Below, in pieces: positions 1 to 9,037 of a DNA stretch of 64,000 nt. Positions within the stretch are counted from its first letter, which is position 1, and every line of letters starts with the position of its first letter. The translations under genes were made by a program, and so were the position numbers. This stretch comes from Leishmania mexicana MHOM/GT/2001/U1103. Its lineage: Eukaryota; Euglenozoa; Kinetoplastea; Trypanosomatida; Trypanosomatidae. The notes under the pieces are model-generated. The model made no database searches, was not told where the DNA came from, and saw nothing but the letters and a program-made list of their open reading frames with translations. The stretch covers positions 1,759,262 through 1,823,261 of the forward strand of contig NC_018338.1 of assembly GCF_000234665.1 (NCBI RefSeq). Reading direction: 5' to 3'.

Positions 1-297
1 GAGAAGGAGCTACTGTCCCGTAAGAGCCCCTTCTACGTGCGTGAAACGTCGCAGGGCTCGCAGGTCGGCGACGGCGGAAACGGTGATCACTCTGGTGTCT
101 TACAGAGCCCCACGTGTCCAACACAGCAGGGTGAAACGCTGAAGCGTCTTTTGCGCTGGAAGCCGATGCCACCAGATCTTATGCGCTCCGTGACACAGGC
201 GAGTTTCAGCTGTTCGCGTGGGCGTCCACTTCCGCCGTTGCCAGCGCGGCAGCTGTACCAAAGCACGACAGGCGTCAAGGGCCCTGCCACATACTGA
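1..297 (+). CDS. 3' end of an unidentified protein gene (5' end outside window)
   Basis: Reading from base 1 in frame 1 there is an uninterrupted frame of 98 sense codons that ends in TGA at 295-297. Codon use is GC-rich at third positions like the confirmed genes, and the pyrimidine-rich spacer begins only after the stop, so this is most likely the C-terminus of a gene that starts upstream of the window. The visible tail is polar with Gln, Ser, Arg and Pro and has no motif I recognise. It ends in GVKGPATY. No function is proposed. Confidence 0.6.
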   Translation, partial: EKELLSRKSPFYVRETSQGSQVGDGGNGDHSGVLQSPTCPTQQGETLKRLLRWKPMPPDLMRSVTQASFSCSRGRPLPPLPARQLYQSTTGVKGPATY

Positions 298-1514
298 GGC
301 GGTTCCAAATGAGCGGGCCCGACGTTGTCTCATCTCCTTTCAGCCACGCCATTTTTGGCTTTTTTTTATTGTTTGAGCAATGATGTGCATTACTGGAATC
401 ACAGGCTCGTGCCTTCGCGTTCGAGCCACCACGTCTGTTTCCCTTTCTAGTTTTCTTCAGTTGCGGAAATGTCGGATGCGTGTGGCGTCTATGAAAGCGG
501 GTAGGAGAGAGGGTTTGACTATACCCGTACGTGTGCGTGCGTGCGTGCGTGTGTGTGTGTTTGGAGGGGAGGGGGGGTCTCCTCGTCTACCTCCTCTTCC
601 TCTGCGTTGCCACCACTCTGTACTGATTACAGTCCAGGTGTGATCCGCTTCTCTCTGCCACTCACTCACTAAAACCGCCGAAAAAGACGTTTCAAGTGAA
701 GACAGGCCAACATGCTCCGACGAGTCTTTTCGCTCTACGCTTAGGTCAGCAGCCTCTCCTCTACCATGGCGCTCTCCCTCGTTCTTGCCCAGTGCTTGGG
801 TGTCGTTGTTCTTGTTACCGCTGCAGCAGAACACTCGGCGTGGAGGAGAACAAGGAGAAGGGGTCATGATAGCTCTGAAGATACCTAGAGCGAAGACCGT
901 GGTAGCCTCGCACGATTCTCTCTGTCTGTCTCTCTCTCTCTCTCGCTCATTTCCCGTCGCTTGACGCTCTTCCTCACCTCACCCCTGCGTCGCACCTCGA
1001 CCTCCTTTTTCGCTCAACTTCTGGGTATGTCTTTCTTTCCCAAACCCTGCTTTCTACATCTTTTTTCCCCTTTATTCTTACACAACGTTGGTGATGACGG
1101 GGATCGTGCGCAGAGTAGTGCCTTGAATCAACCAACACGGCGTGTGTGCTTAACTTTTTTTTGCCTTTTCTTCCGTGTGTGTGCTTCTGCCCAGCTCGCT
1201 TCCCCCTTCCACTGCCTCCCCTCTTTTCCCTCAGCCCTCTCCCACGCCATATTTCTTTTACTCGCACCCCCTTTTGTTTGTACGCAAAAGGAACGCCAGC
1301 GACACTTGGGCGCGCACATCTTGCTGTAGCTCCACACTGTTATTCTGCAGTTTGCGCTTCCTCTTTGCTTCTCTAGCCGGTGCATCTCACGTCGTCGTCA
1401 CCATCGTTGCTTGATACACCTTCAGGTCGGCTTTCTTTACCTTGGGACTCCCTGTGAAGCCCACCAACTCCGAGCAGAGGAGACACAACTACGTAGGAGG
1501 TGCAAGACGCTGCA
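298..1514 (+). other. Spacer: 3'UTR of gene 1 and 5' region of the BRCT gene
   Basis: No convincing gene. The stretch holds a GT-rich run near 531-560 and many pyrimidine tracts (about 920-1070 and 1145-1270) of the kind that direct trans-splicing. Several AG dinucleotides precede the ATG at 1515, so the exact acceptor cannot be chosen by eye. Confidence 0.6.
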
Positions 1515-2663
1515 ATGGGCGCGCCGGGCGTGTGGGTATGCTCGAACTGCTCTCTGGAGCAGACGGCGGAGGCCACCTACTGTCATATGTGCAAGTACGC
1601 CCGACCAATGGATCGCCGCGGTGTGCCGCAGATTTTTTCGGGTTACAACATCCACTTCAACGGCATCATCCCTCGCACGATTATGCACCCGAGTCACTCC
1701 GTGGAGTGGCGCATGACAGAGCGCCACGGCGCAACCTGCTGCGTGAACTTCGACCCCGCCGTCGTTAGTATTCTTGTCTACCGCCCTGGTTATGAGCGCA
1801 GCGAGAAGTGCCGCACCTGCATTGAGCAGCACACGAACATTCCGTGCGTCCCGATCGCATGGCTGCTGGACTCGCTCCTACAGTCGCGCCAAATTCATCC
1901 CTCACTCTACCGCCTGACGCGTGTGCTGCCCGTGGCAAACCCGACGGTGGGCGGCACCGACCTGCCTCACCACCAGCATCCATACTACCAGATCAACAAG
2001 GGAGACTACACCATCCCCACCTCCTTCCCCCCCTCCAAGAACAAGGTGTCCAAGAAGTCCGCGGCGGCCGAAGGTGCGAATAAACAGGATGAGGTGCCGG
2101 GAGAAATGGAGGCGGCTATTCCGCCCTTCTTCGATACTCAACCGTTTCGGTGCTCAGTTATGTCAGTCTTCGACGCAGCAGTGGCGTGTGCGACTGGGGT
2201 GAAAACTGAGGCTGTCGACGACGACAATGACAAGATCGAGTCTCGCAAAACGAAGCCCGGCATTGAACTCATTGCCTCGCTGCAGTCGTGCAACAAGGTG
2301 AACCGAGCGCTTTTCAGCGGCATGAATGTGATGCTTTCGCCATCCCTGCAGGGGCAGACGGCGGTGGGTATGGTCATTCAGCGATGTGGTGGGAAGGTTG
2401 CAGAGAAGCGGGAATCGCTGCAGGCGACGCTGCGGAATGGTGTGACTCACGTCGTTTACTCTCACGAGGACAAGAAGGCTGACATCATGATTGAGGCAGC
2501 GCACCTCGTCAGTACCACCCTCCCCGGACTTCAGCTGGCGCAATCGAACTGGCTGGAGGACTGCCTCATCCTTGGTGAGCTGTTGCCGCTTCGTGGCATG
2601 TACACTCCGACCGCAAAGCTGATAGAGACGCTCAACAAGAAGTACACGAAGGCAAAAAGCTGA
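1515..2663 (+). CDS. RanBP2-type zinc finger and BRCT-domain protein
   Basis: 382 residues. The start is the ATG at 1515; the open frame reaches a few codons further up only to a GTG. Residues about 7-29 form a RanBP2-type zinc finger (W-x-C-x2-C, ten residues, then C-x2-C: VWVCSNC ... CHMCK). Two BRCT-like regions follow: about 35-135, ending in a PIAWLLDSLLQ segment, and about 265-370, containing CGGKV, THVVY and the BRCT-typical NWLEDCL. The linker at about 150-260 is polar, with Lys-rich and acidic stretches. BRCT pairs usually bind phosphoproteins in DNA damage or checkpoint complexes, and RanBP2 fingers bind ubiquitin or single-stranded RNA; a nuclear role is inferred. The closest named family is not clear to me. 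The domain calls are firm for the finger and the C-terminal BRCT, and weaker for the first BRCT. Confidence 0.85.
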   Translation: MGAPGVWVCSNCSLEQTAEATYCHMCKYARPMDRRGVPQIFSGYNIHFNGIIPRTIMHPSHSVEWRMTERHGATCCVNFDPAVVSILVYRPGYERSEKCRTCIEQHTNIPCVPIAWLLDSLLQSRQIHPSLYRLTRVLPVANPTVGGTDLPHHQHPYYQINKGDYTIPTSFPPSKNKVSKKSAAAEGANKQDEVPGEMEAAIPPFFDTQPFRCSVMSVFDAAVACATGVKTEAVDDDNDKIESRKTKPGIELIASLQSCNKVNRALFSGMNVMLSPSLQGQTAVGMVIQRCGGKVAEKRESLQATLRNGVTHVVYSHEDKKADIMIEAAHLVSTTLPGLQLAQSNWLEDCLILGELLPLRGMYTPTAKLIETLNKKYTKAKS

Positions 2664-4083
2664 GCCCTCTGATACGCGGTTTTCGCCCTTTGCTTGTGTC
2701 TGTTCGTGGCTGCACTCACGGATCCCTGTGCGCCCACTGCCGTGTCGCGTGTGTATGTGTGCTTTTCTCTTTTGTTATTTACACTCTTTGCTTTTCCTTC
2801 ATTGCCAGTGTCGTGGGTAGCGGCGGGGGCGTTCGTCCCTCCCGCCATGCCTCAGTACGTACGTGACGCCGCATGATGGGTCTACTTTGTGAATGCGCGT
2901 TGTGTATGTGTGTGTCTCTCTTTCTGTTCTTCATTTCTTCTGCCGCTTCTTGCCAATATATCGTGCAGCTGCGTCATGTTAGTCCCCTTCTTCCTCCTCC
3001 TCCCCCTTCCCCTTTTCAGGTTTTTCTCTCCCGTTTTCAAGACATTACACTTCTCTTGTACCGCCTCTTTTTTCAGAAGTCACGCAAGTACGATGCCGAG
3101 AAGCTGCCACCACTCACGCCGTCTTCCAGAACGACCCGTTCTTGTGTCTCTCCTCTCTTTCCACCCCTCCAGAACACGTTTGAATGACAGAAAGCGTGGA
3201 TGCGGTGGCGAGTACGGGTTGACTCTTTTCACTGATGGTACGTGGCTTTCGTTGTCTTTGTGCACCACCCGTGTTACTTTCTGTTTTGCGCATTCTGCTG
3301 AGATCCTGCGTACTCGCAGGGGTGTTGCGTACAATGGCCGCACCCCCCCCTTCACGGATGCGCTAGCAGGGGATAGGTGTCCCCCGTTCAAGCACTGTGA
3401 TCGGCGCGGATTTTGTGAACTCCCCCCTGCTGTGTGCCTCTGCTGTCAAGGGATCTTGCTGGTCCGGCGCTTATGTATGTGCGTGCGTGCGAGCTCTAAA
3501 GCAATGAGTGAGCGCGCAGCAGGCAATCGGGGGTGGGAAGGGGGGGGGTGAGCCCCCTCCGGTGCGTGCTTGCTGTGAGGAAGTCGACATCTGTCGCTGG
3601 CCGCTCGCCATGGAATCGCAGCGAACACATACGAGCACCAAGAGAGTCTGAAAGGACAGGAGGTGTTGCCGTGATGCCGATGCCTTAGATTCCACGGACG
3701 AACGCGTGCATTCAGGGAAGCACGTAAGGGAGTTGGTGTCCTGTGTGTTTGAATTCTCGGTTGCAAGGCAGGTATGCGCTGCCTCACAGTTTCTTATGCC
3801 TGACAAAGACACAGACAACATTTCTTGCGCGGCGGTGAGGCCCGAGGAACACGACAGAGGGGAGAGGGGAGAGGGGATAGAAAGAGGCGGTCTCTTGGTG
3901 CAACTTCTAGCAGCAGCGACAGGAAACGAAAACGAAAAAGTCTCGACTCGCTGACTTGATTGCAGATCACGGACGGGAGGGTGCACTTCTTTTTCGTTAC
4001 CTCTTTTTCTCTCTTTTTTTAAATTAGTTTTGTATGCTGCCCCAGGGACATCGCTCCTTCCACGTTTCCTGAACTCCTCTCCT

Positions 4084-4119
4084 GCCACCGCCACCGCCAC
4101 CGCCACCGCCACCGCCACC
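4084..4119 (+). repeat. GCCACC hexanucleotide microsatellite, six units
   Basis: Six perfect tandem GCCACC units lie in the spacer upstream of the histidine phosphatase gene. They are a simple repeat in untranslated sequence. Confidence 0.9.
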
Positions 4120-5171
4120 AACATCTCTCTGTTCTTTTTTTTTGTTTGTTTGTGCGCATTGCGATTTTTTTCTCCGTTTTTTCCCCCTTTCATCATCTAC
4201 GTCTTTGGTGCTTTTTTTTGTATTTGCCTACTTCGCCAATGTGCGTGCGTGCGTGTGCCTGTTTCCCTCTCACTCTCTCTCTGTGGGGGGGGGCGGTGGA
4301 GGGGGAGGGGACGCACGTGTTGTGACTTGGGGATAGTTGACTGCTTGAGAGGATTTATCTGTGCACGCATCCTTTTTTTTCTATAACTCTTTCCTCCATT
4401 TGCTACCGTTTACTTCAGTCTCTTTTTTTTGTGAGTGCGCGTGCGTCGCGGTTCTTCGTCTTTCTCTCCCTCTCTATATGTGTTGTGTGTTGGTGTGCGC
4501 GTGGGTACATGCGTCGGTGCTGGTTGATTCCACGCCTCTGCGTTCTTTTCTATTTGTGCTCCCCTCTCAATCGACCCTTCACGCGCTTGCTTTCGCACGA
4601 CTAGCACGGAAGTCCACGGAACGGAAAAATGAGCACCGAAACCAACTACCGTCAAGAGACACATCCCCATCCTCGCGACGAGGACAGAGGGAGCACGCGT
4701 GCAGTCATAAATATGAGGCGTAAGTAAAGGATGCTGCTTAGGCCTGGTACCCCTTTCGGGTGTCATTGTCTGCGGTGGGTCTCTTCACCGCGACGCCGGC
4801 ATAGAAGTCGTGCAGTCCGTTAGTTTCCAGAGGAGAGGTAGCGTTTTTGGTATGTGTGGGCACAGGTGTCATGCCCGCCCTTGCTCCCTCCCTCTTTGTC
4901 CTCTCTCCTGGCCTCTCTTGCTTGCTGTGTGCATTGTACGCCCGCCCTCAGAGTCTCGCCCTGCATGTCTTCCATTTGTTGCGTTTCTTCTGTACTCCGT
5001 TTTTCGGTTTATTTTCTCCCTTGCGAACGAGTTCACATCAGCTTCAGCGACCTCGTCTATCTGTGACGTTGGTGTGGTTGTGTGTACGTGCTTGATGCAT
5101 ACAGGTGTCGTCCCCTCCTCCGCGCACCCATCCCACCGCCCGCACACACACGTGAGGGCCACGGCATTGGG

Positions 5172-5210
5172 AATCTTATTTTTCTCTCTTTATCGCCCTC
5201 ACTTTGCAAG
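5172..5210 (+). promoter_or_regulatory. Predicted trans-splice acceptor of the histidine phosphatase gene
   Basis: A T/C-rich tract (about 5172-5204) is followed by the AG at 5209-5210, eight bases before the ATG at 5219. This fits a spliced-leader addition site and supports that ATG. Confidence 0.5.
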
Positions 5211-5218
5211 CTGGCTTA

Positions 5219-6226
5219 ATGTTCTTCTGGGTGGTGGCTGCACTGCTGGTGGCCATCGCTATCGTGGTGACCCCAGCAGGTAAACTGGCGGCGGCCAAAT
5301 GCCAGCTGTATGCTCATGGCGTTGTCTTCATGGCCAAGGCAGAGGATCTGCCAAAGACGTACAGCGGCACCAATTACATACGCATGAACACCGTCGGTGA
5401 CGGCACTGGAGGCAAGCGAATGATTCGTGTCATTTTCATCCGCCACGGGCAGTCCGTGTGGAATTCGCTCTTCAACTCGTGCAATCTCGGCTTGCCCGTG
5501 CGCGTGGCGAAGGCGGCAGCTCGCGAGTTCACCGATTTCTTTACGGACCCATTTGGCTCATGCATTATCGACTCCCCGCTGAGCAGCAAAGGCAAGAGAG
5601 AGGCGCGGGACCTCGCCAGCTTCATGCGTACGGCCAAGACCAAGATCTCCTTCGATCCAACAATGTCCGTGGTGGTGTCTAGCAATCTGCGCCGCGCTAT
5701 GGAGACGGCGCTCATCGGCGTGTCGCCGCGTCTGACGGTAACGCAGGAGCGAATCGTGATGGACTCGTCGCTGCAGGAGGGCTCGCAGAACATCGACGCC
5801 CAAAGCCTCTCGACCGAGCCTGGGAAGATTGCGCCATGTAAACTCGGCACCATCACCGATCCTTTGAAGCTCGCTGTCGCCTTCAACCCCTACCTGAACG
5901 CTGGCAACCGAGTGGCCGGCGTGGACGTTTACCAGCGCATGGATGAGTTCATTATGCACCTGTTTGGCGGCAGTGGTGAAGCGAATCTTGTCCCAGCCGC
6001 CGGGGGCAGCAACGCTGCCCTGAAGGAGGTGATCGTGGTGGGCCACAGCGGGTACTTCCGCAACTTCTTCCGTCGCTTTCTCCCACCGCATTCCACTCAC
6101 GTCTCTAAGAAGAGCAAGATGCAAAACTGCGCCGTCGTAGCGTTTGAACTGACACGTGACGAGTCCAACGGCGAGGTTGCCGTGGATGAGTCAACGTTAA
6201 AGGTGTTGTACAAAGGATTCGCTTAA
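5219..6226 (+). CDS. Membrane-anchored histidine phosphatase (phosphoglycerate mutase-like)
   Basis: 335 residues. The N-terminal 17-18 residues are hydrophobic (MFFWVVAALLVAIAIVV) and should act as a signal anchor or uncleaved signal peptide. The histidine phosphatase signature RHGQS is at residues 75-79, with His76 the expected phospho-acceptor. The second conserved histidine is in VVGHSG at His276. SSNLRRAMETA near residue 160 matches the conserved arginine segment of the phosphate pocket. Members of this superfamily include cofactor-dependent phosphoglycerate mutases, PGAM5-like protein phosphatases and acid phosphatases; the substrate cannot be assigned from sequence. The long inserts and membrane anchor argue against a glycolytic mutase. 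A SIDER-like repeat lies in its 3'UTR at about 6440-6930, which suggests post-transcriptional control. Confidence 0.85.
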   Translation: MFFWVVAALLVAIAIVVTPAGKLAAAKCQLYAHGVVFMAKAEDLPKTYSGTNYIRMNTVGDGTGGKRMIRVIFIRHGQSVWNSLFNSCNLGLPVRVAKAAAREFTDFFTDPFGSCIIDSPLSSKGKREARDLASFMRTAKTKISFDPTMSVVVSSNLRRAMETALIGVSPRLTVTQERIVMDSSLQEGSQNIDAQSLSTEPGKIAPCKLGTITDPLKLAVAFNPYLNAGNRVAGVDVYQRMDEFIMHLFGGSGEANLVPAAGGSNAALKEVIVVGHSGYFRNFFRRFLPPHSTHVSKKSKMQNCAVVAFELTRDESNGEVAVDESTLKVLYKGFA

Positions 6227-6439
6227 AAACGAAGACCAAAAAAAACGAAATCCGAAATGTTGTGCTCTTCCTTTTCACGCATACGCGCATTTGGCGGAAA
6301 ACACGTTCGGGGAGGAGGAACAGAGGACACAGCAGCGCCTTTTCGCTGCGTTATCGGTTTCTCTCGGCGGTGCGGGTGCCGAAACTGCACACTCCCACCT
6401 GAGCATTCGTTCTCTCTTTTTCTTTTTGCCTAGGTTGTG

Positions 6440-6930
6440 TTGCTCCCTGATGACGGGGGAACACACCTCAGTGCCCCAACTCTTTCTGTGTATGGGAAGA
6501 GGCAAAACAGCCCCTCCCCTATCCCCTGGCAACGCAGAGCCCCAGGTCCTCTGGCGCTGACAGGCTCACGCGTCTACGCCGTAGGGAAGCCAGTGCGATG
6601 CATCGCCACGGATGTCGGCAGTGTGTCAGGTGCTGAATGGCGTTGCGTCGGAGCGGCCGGCGTCCGCGCGGCACCAACGCATCTCTCACCCGGCGACCGG
6701 CACGATGGGGGAGGCGGCTGGGCGGCGTCGGGCGAGGCAAAGGGGGGAAGGCTGGTAGAGCACGAGGCAGGGGGCGTCGTGCTCTCTGACGACTGCGTCG
6801 GCGCCTTGCTGTAAGGCTCGTCTGCAGCGCTGCTTCGCACGACTCGAGGAGGCCTGTGAGAGGCCGGGGGTGGTGTGGAGTGGAGTTTCACTCGCGTGTG
6901 GCAGAGAGTGGACGCGCTGAAAGAAGGAAC
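6440..6930 (+). repeat. SIDER-like degenerate retroposon, copy A
   Basis: This stretch is near-identical over long blocks to about 41650-42300, and its right part to 33586-33870. The left part holds two successive motifs: one beginning near 6447 (CCTGATGACGGGGG), then one at 6523 onward (CCCCTGGCAACGCAGAGCCCC ... GTAGGGAAGCCAGTG). This recalls the tandem 79-nt signatures of Leishmania SIDER2 elements, which derive from ingi/L1Tc-type retroposons. Relative to copy B it lacks roughly 80 bases after CTCACCCGGCG. Its place in the 3'UTR of the phosphatase gene is typical for SIDERs. The family name rests on memory of published descriptions; the repeat itself is seen directly. Confidence 0.7.
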
Positions 6931-7588
6931 GCAAATTTTCGTCGTCGGAGGACCATTTGCAGGAGTGGCTGGTGGTGCCTCGGAAAACGGTAGCGAATAT
7001 CCTGAGTTAGCATGGTTCATCCTAGCTAGGCGTGGGGACCACCTCTTCGACTACCCAGCTGTCATCTCCACGCTCGGCCTGATGTCCACTCTTTTTGAGG
7101 GACACGCACGCACGCGGAATAATGCTGCTGGGTGAGTTGACGGATGAGTGCGTGTTCACGTTTCCGTTGCCACGTGCGGGAAGTGGTGTAGGTGGCGCAT
7201 GTGTTGACTGGATGCGAGCCAGTGGCGTTCAAGAAAGCCTCGCTACCCGCGCACTTCAACGAAGAAGCAAACAGCAAAAAATGAAGACGTGCTGTACGGC
7301 ACTGCACTCGGGGGGGGTGCTCTCATCACTTCTGCAACTCGTGAGAGGCCGGGCTTGGGAGGAGTCTCGATGTGACTCGGGTGCTTTTATTTCCTCCTCC
7401 GCCGTCTCAGACTCTCTGCCCCTCACTGGACTTTACCATGACCGAGTCGCGTGTCTTTTCTCTCTTGTACGTCAGTCGCCGCATCCCTTCTCATCTCTCC
7501 ACTGTGCCCACCAATCCTCATAAGCGTTTGATCTTCGTTTATGCATACTTTGTATGGGCGACGGTATGCCTTCTGCGCACACGCGACG

Positions 7589-7632
7589 TCCTCTTCCCTG
7601 TCCCTAATTTGTTCTCACTCCCCGCCGTTCAG
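7589..7632 (+). promoter_or_regulatory. Predicted trans-splice acceptor of the EF-Ts gene
   Basis: A C/T-rich tract (7589-7630) ends in AG at 7631-7632, eight bases before the ATG at 7640. It lies downstream of the in-frame ATG at 7541 and therefore argues for starting translation at 7640. Confidence 0.5.
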
Positions 7633-7639
7633 AAGAACA

Positions 7640-9037
7640 ATGCATCGAAGCGGTGCACGGGTGTGGGGCTGCTTCTCGGGCGCGCCCCGCACCGCCGCGC
7701 GACGCACCTTCGTGAGTGTGCGAGAGGACGTCACGGAAGCGGAACGGCGTCACCTCAACCAGGAGCTGCCGCCCCGAGAGCTGCTGAGAGAAATACGCAC
7801 CACCGACACTGCCCCAGGCGAGGAGGAAGAGGACAAGATAAAGGTCCCCGGCGACTCCTTCGGCATCATGCATAACCGAGTCACGTTCTACAAACCCCTG
7901 CAACGGCAGCCATTGTCGGGCCGAATTGGGGAGCTGATGCCGCTGGGGACGCACCCACTCCTCTGCTTCAACCCGGACACGGTGCGCCGTATGTGTAGCC
8001 GCTATGGAGTCCGTGTCGATGACGTGGTCGCTGCGCTGCGTGACGCGAGCGGCGACATCAACCTTGCCACGGAGCTGCTTGAGCAGCGACTGGACATCGA
8101 GGTAGGCTTCGGCAGCTACGGTCTCGTCTGCTTGGAGTCGTACGCGCCGGAGACGTTTTGCTTGGTATCGTACAACTTGCCGACATTTGCCTCTACGCAA
8201 GCCGATGAGGTGCTGGATGCAATTCATGAGCTGACGCTGTCAGCGGCGGAGCTCCCGCTGGACACCCCACGCGACAGGCTCGTGGACAAGTTTATCAACC
8301 ACTGGACGACAGAGGACGACGTTCCATGCGGGGAAATGCTTCGAGCGTACGACATCACGGTACAGAACATCCTGCTGTTGCCGTTCGGCGACTACGGCGT
8401 TCAGGGCTTTCACGTGTTACGGCCTGTAAAGAAGGAGACGCCGAACATAGGCGTGGCGGCCGCGGCTTGCTGCATGGATTTGCGCACTGGCATTCACAAT
8501 CGATTCCGGTTCCATGTTGAGCGCATCGCCGACTCTGTCAGCGAGCACGTGGTGCAGGAGATGCTGCACTACAACCAGGGTGTTCACCTGCTACGCCAGC
8601 CGTACTGGTTCCGACCAGAATATAGCGTGGAGGAGTTCATCCGCTTCAAGGAGTCGCTGCTGCAACCGAGTGCGTCGACGTTTGAGATGCGGTATGCATT
8701 TTTGTTCGCATCACAGTATGGGCTTCCCCACTACCGCAACATCGTCGAAATGGAGAAGCTGAAGATTGCGCAGCACAAGTATGAGAAGCACTACGAGGAC
8801 TTCACCGCACCAGGGAAGTGGCTGACAAGCGACAACGCCCAGCTGCAGACAGTGGCGGCCGGCAGCGGCGGGTCGAACGTGCCGGGGGGCGCTATGCACA
8901 ACCACATGAATGACCCTGAGTCCATTCGAACAGCAATGGAGACCCGCACCGGTCCACTGCGACGGACGCTTGCACAGTCGATGCAAGCGCACGGGGACCG
9001 CGTCTTTAGTCGCTTTTATCGGAAAAACATTCACTGA
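7640..9037 (+). CDS. EF-Ts: Mitochondrial translation elongation factor Ts (divergent)
   Basis: 465 residues from the ATG at 7640. The open frame continues up to an ATG at 7541, but a likely splice acceptor lies between them, and the 7640 start gives an Arg/Ser/Ala-rich, acid-free leader (MHRSGARVWGCFSG...) fitting mitochondrial import. Residues about 112-150 resemble the EF-Ts N-terminal UBA-like module (VRRMCSRYGV ... DASGDINLATELLEQR). GSYGLV near 157 corresponds to the GNYG(I/L) region that opens the EF-Ts core, and LLRQPYWFRPEYSVEEFI near 316 matches the conserved LTGQPF...P..TV..L segment. EF-Ts exchanges GDP for GTP on EF-Tu; here it would serve mitoribosomes. The protein is longer than bacterial EF-Ts (about 280 residues), with a C-terminal extension of about 120 residues. 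Confidence 0.8.
   Translation: MHRSGARVWGCFSGAPRTAARRTFVSVREDVTEAERRHLNQELPPRELLREIRTTDTAPGEEEEDKIKVPGDSFGIMHNRVTFYKPLQRQPLSGRIGELMPLGTHPLLCFNPDTVRRMCSRYGVRVDDVVAALRDASGDINLATELLEQRLDIEVGFGSYGLVCLESYAPETFCLVSYNLPTFASTQADEVLDAIHELTLSAAELPLDTPRDRLVDKFINHWTTEDDVPCGEMLRAYDITVQNILLLPFGDYGVQGFHVLRPVKKETPNIGVAAAACCMDLRTGIHNRFRFHVERIADSVSEHVVQEMLHYNQGVHLLRQPYWFRPEYSVEEFIRFKESLLQPSASTFEMRYAFLFASQYGLPHYRNIVEMEKLKIAQHKYEKHYEDFTAPGKWLTSDNAQLQTVAAGSGGSNVPGGAMHNHMNDPESIRTAMETRTGPLRRTLAQSMQAHGDRVFSRFYRKNIH

Larger units (their letters stand above)
2664..5218 (+). other. Long spacer, no gene seen
   Basis: About 2.5 kb of pyrimidine-biased sequence. Open frames here are Phe/Leu/Ser/Pro/Cys-rich translations of CT-rich DNA and are not believed. 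It contains a GCCACC hexamer repeat (4084-4119) and long T runs around 4000-4450. Confidence 0.6.
6227..7639 (+). other. Spacer: 3'UTR of the phosphatase gene with a SIDER-like element, then EF-Ts 5' region
   Basis: No protein gene seen. The middle part (about 6440-6930) is the dispersed repeat described separately. Pyrimidine tracts at about 7380-7520 and 7589-7630 precede the EF-Ts gene. Confidence 0.6.

Noticed and set aside
2889..3551. 220-codon + frame
   Set aside because: Phe/Leu/Ser/Cys/Arg-rich translation of CT-rich spacer, without a conserved-looking segment.
7541..7639. Upstream ATG for EF-Ts
   Set aside because: A likely acceptor at 7631-7632 would remove it, and the 7640 start gives a good mitochondrial leader.
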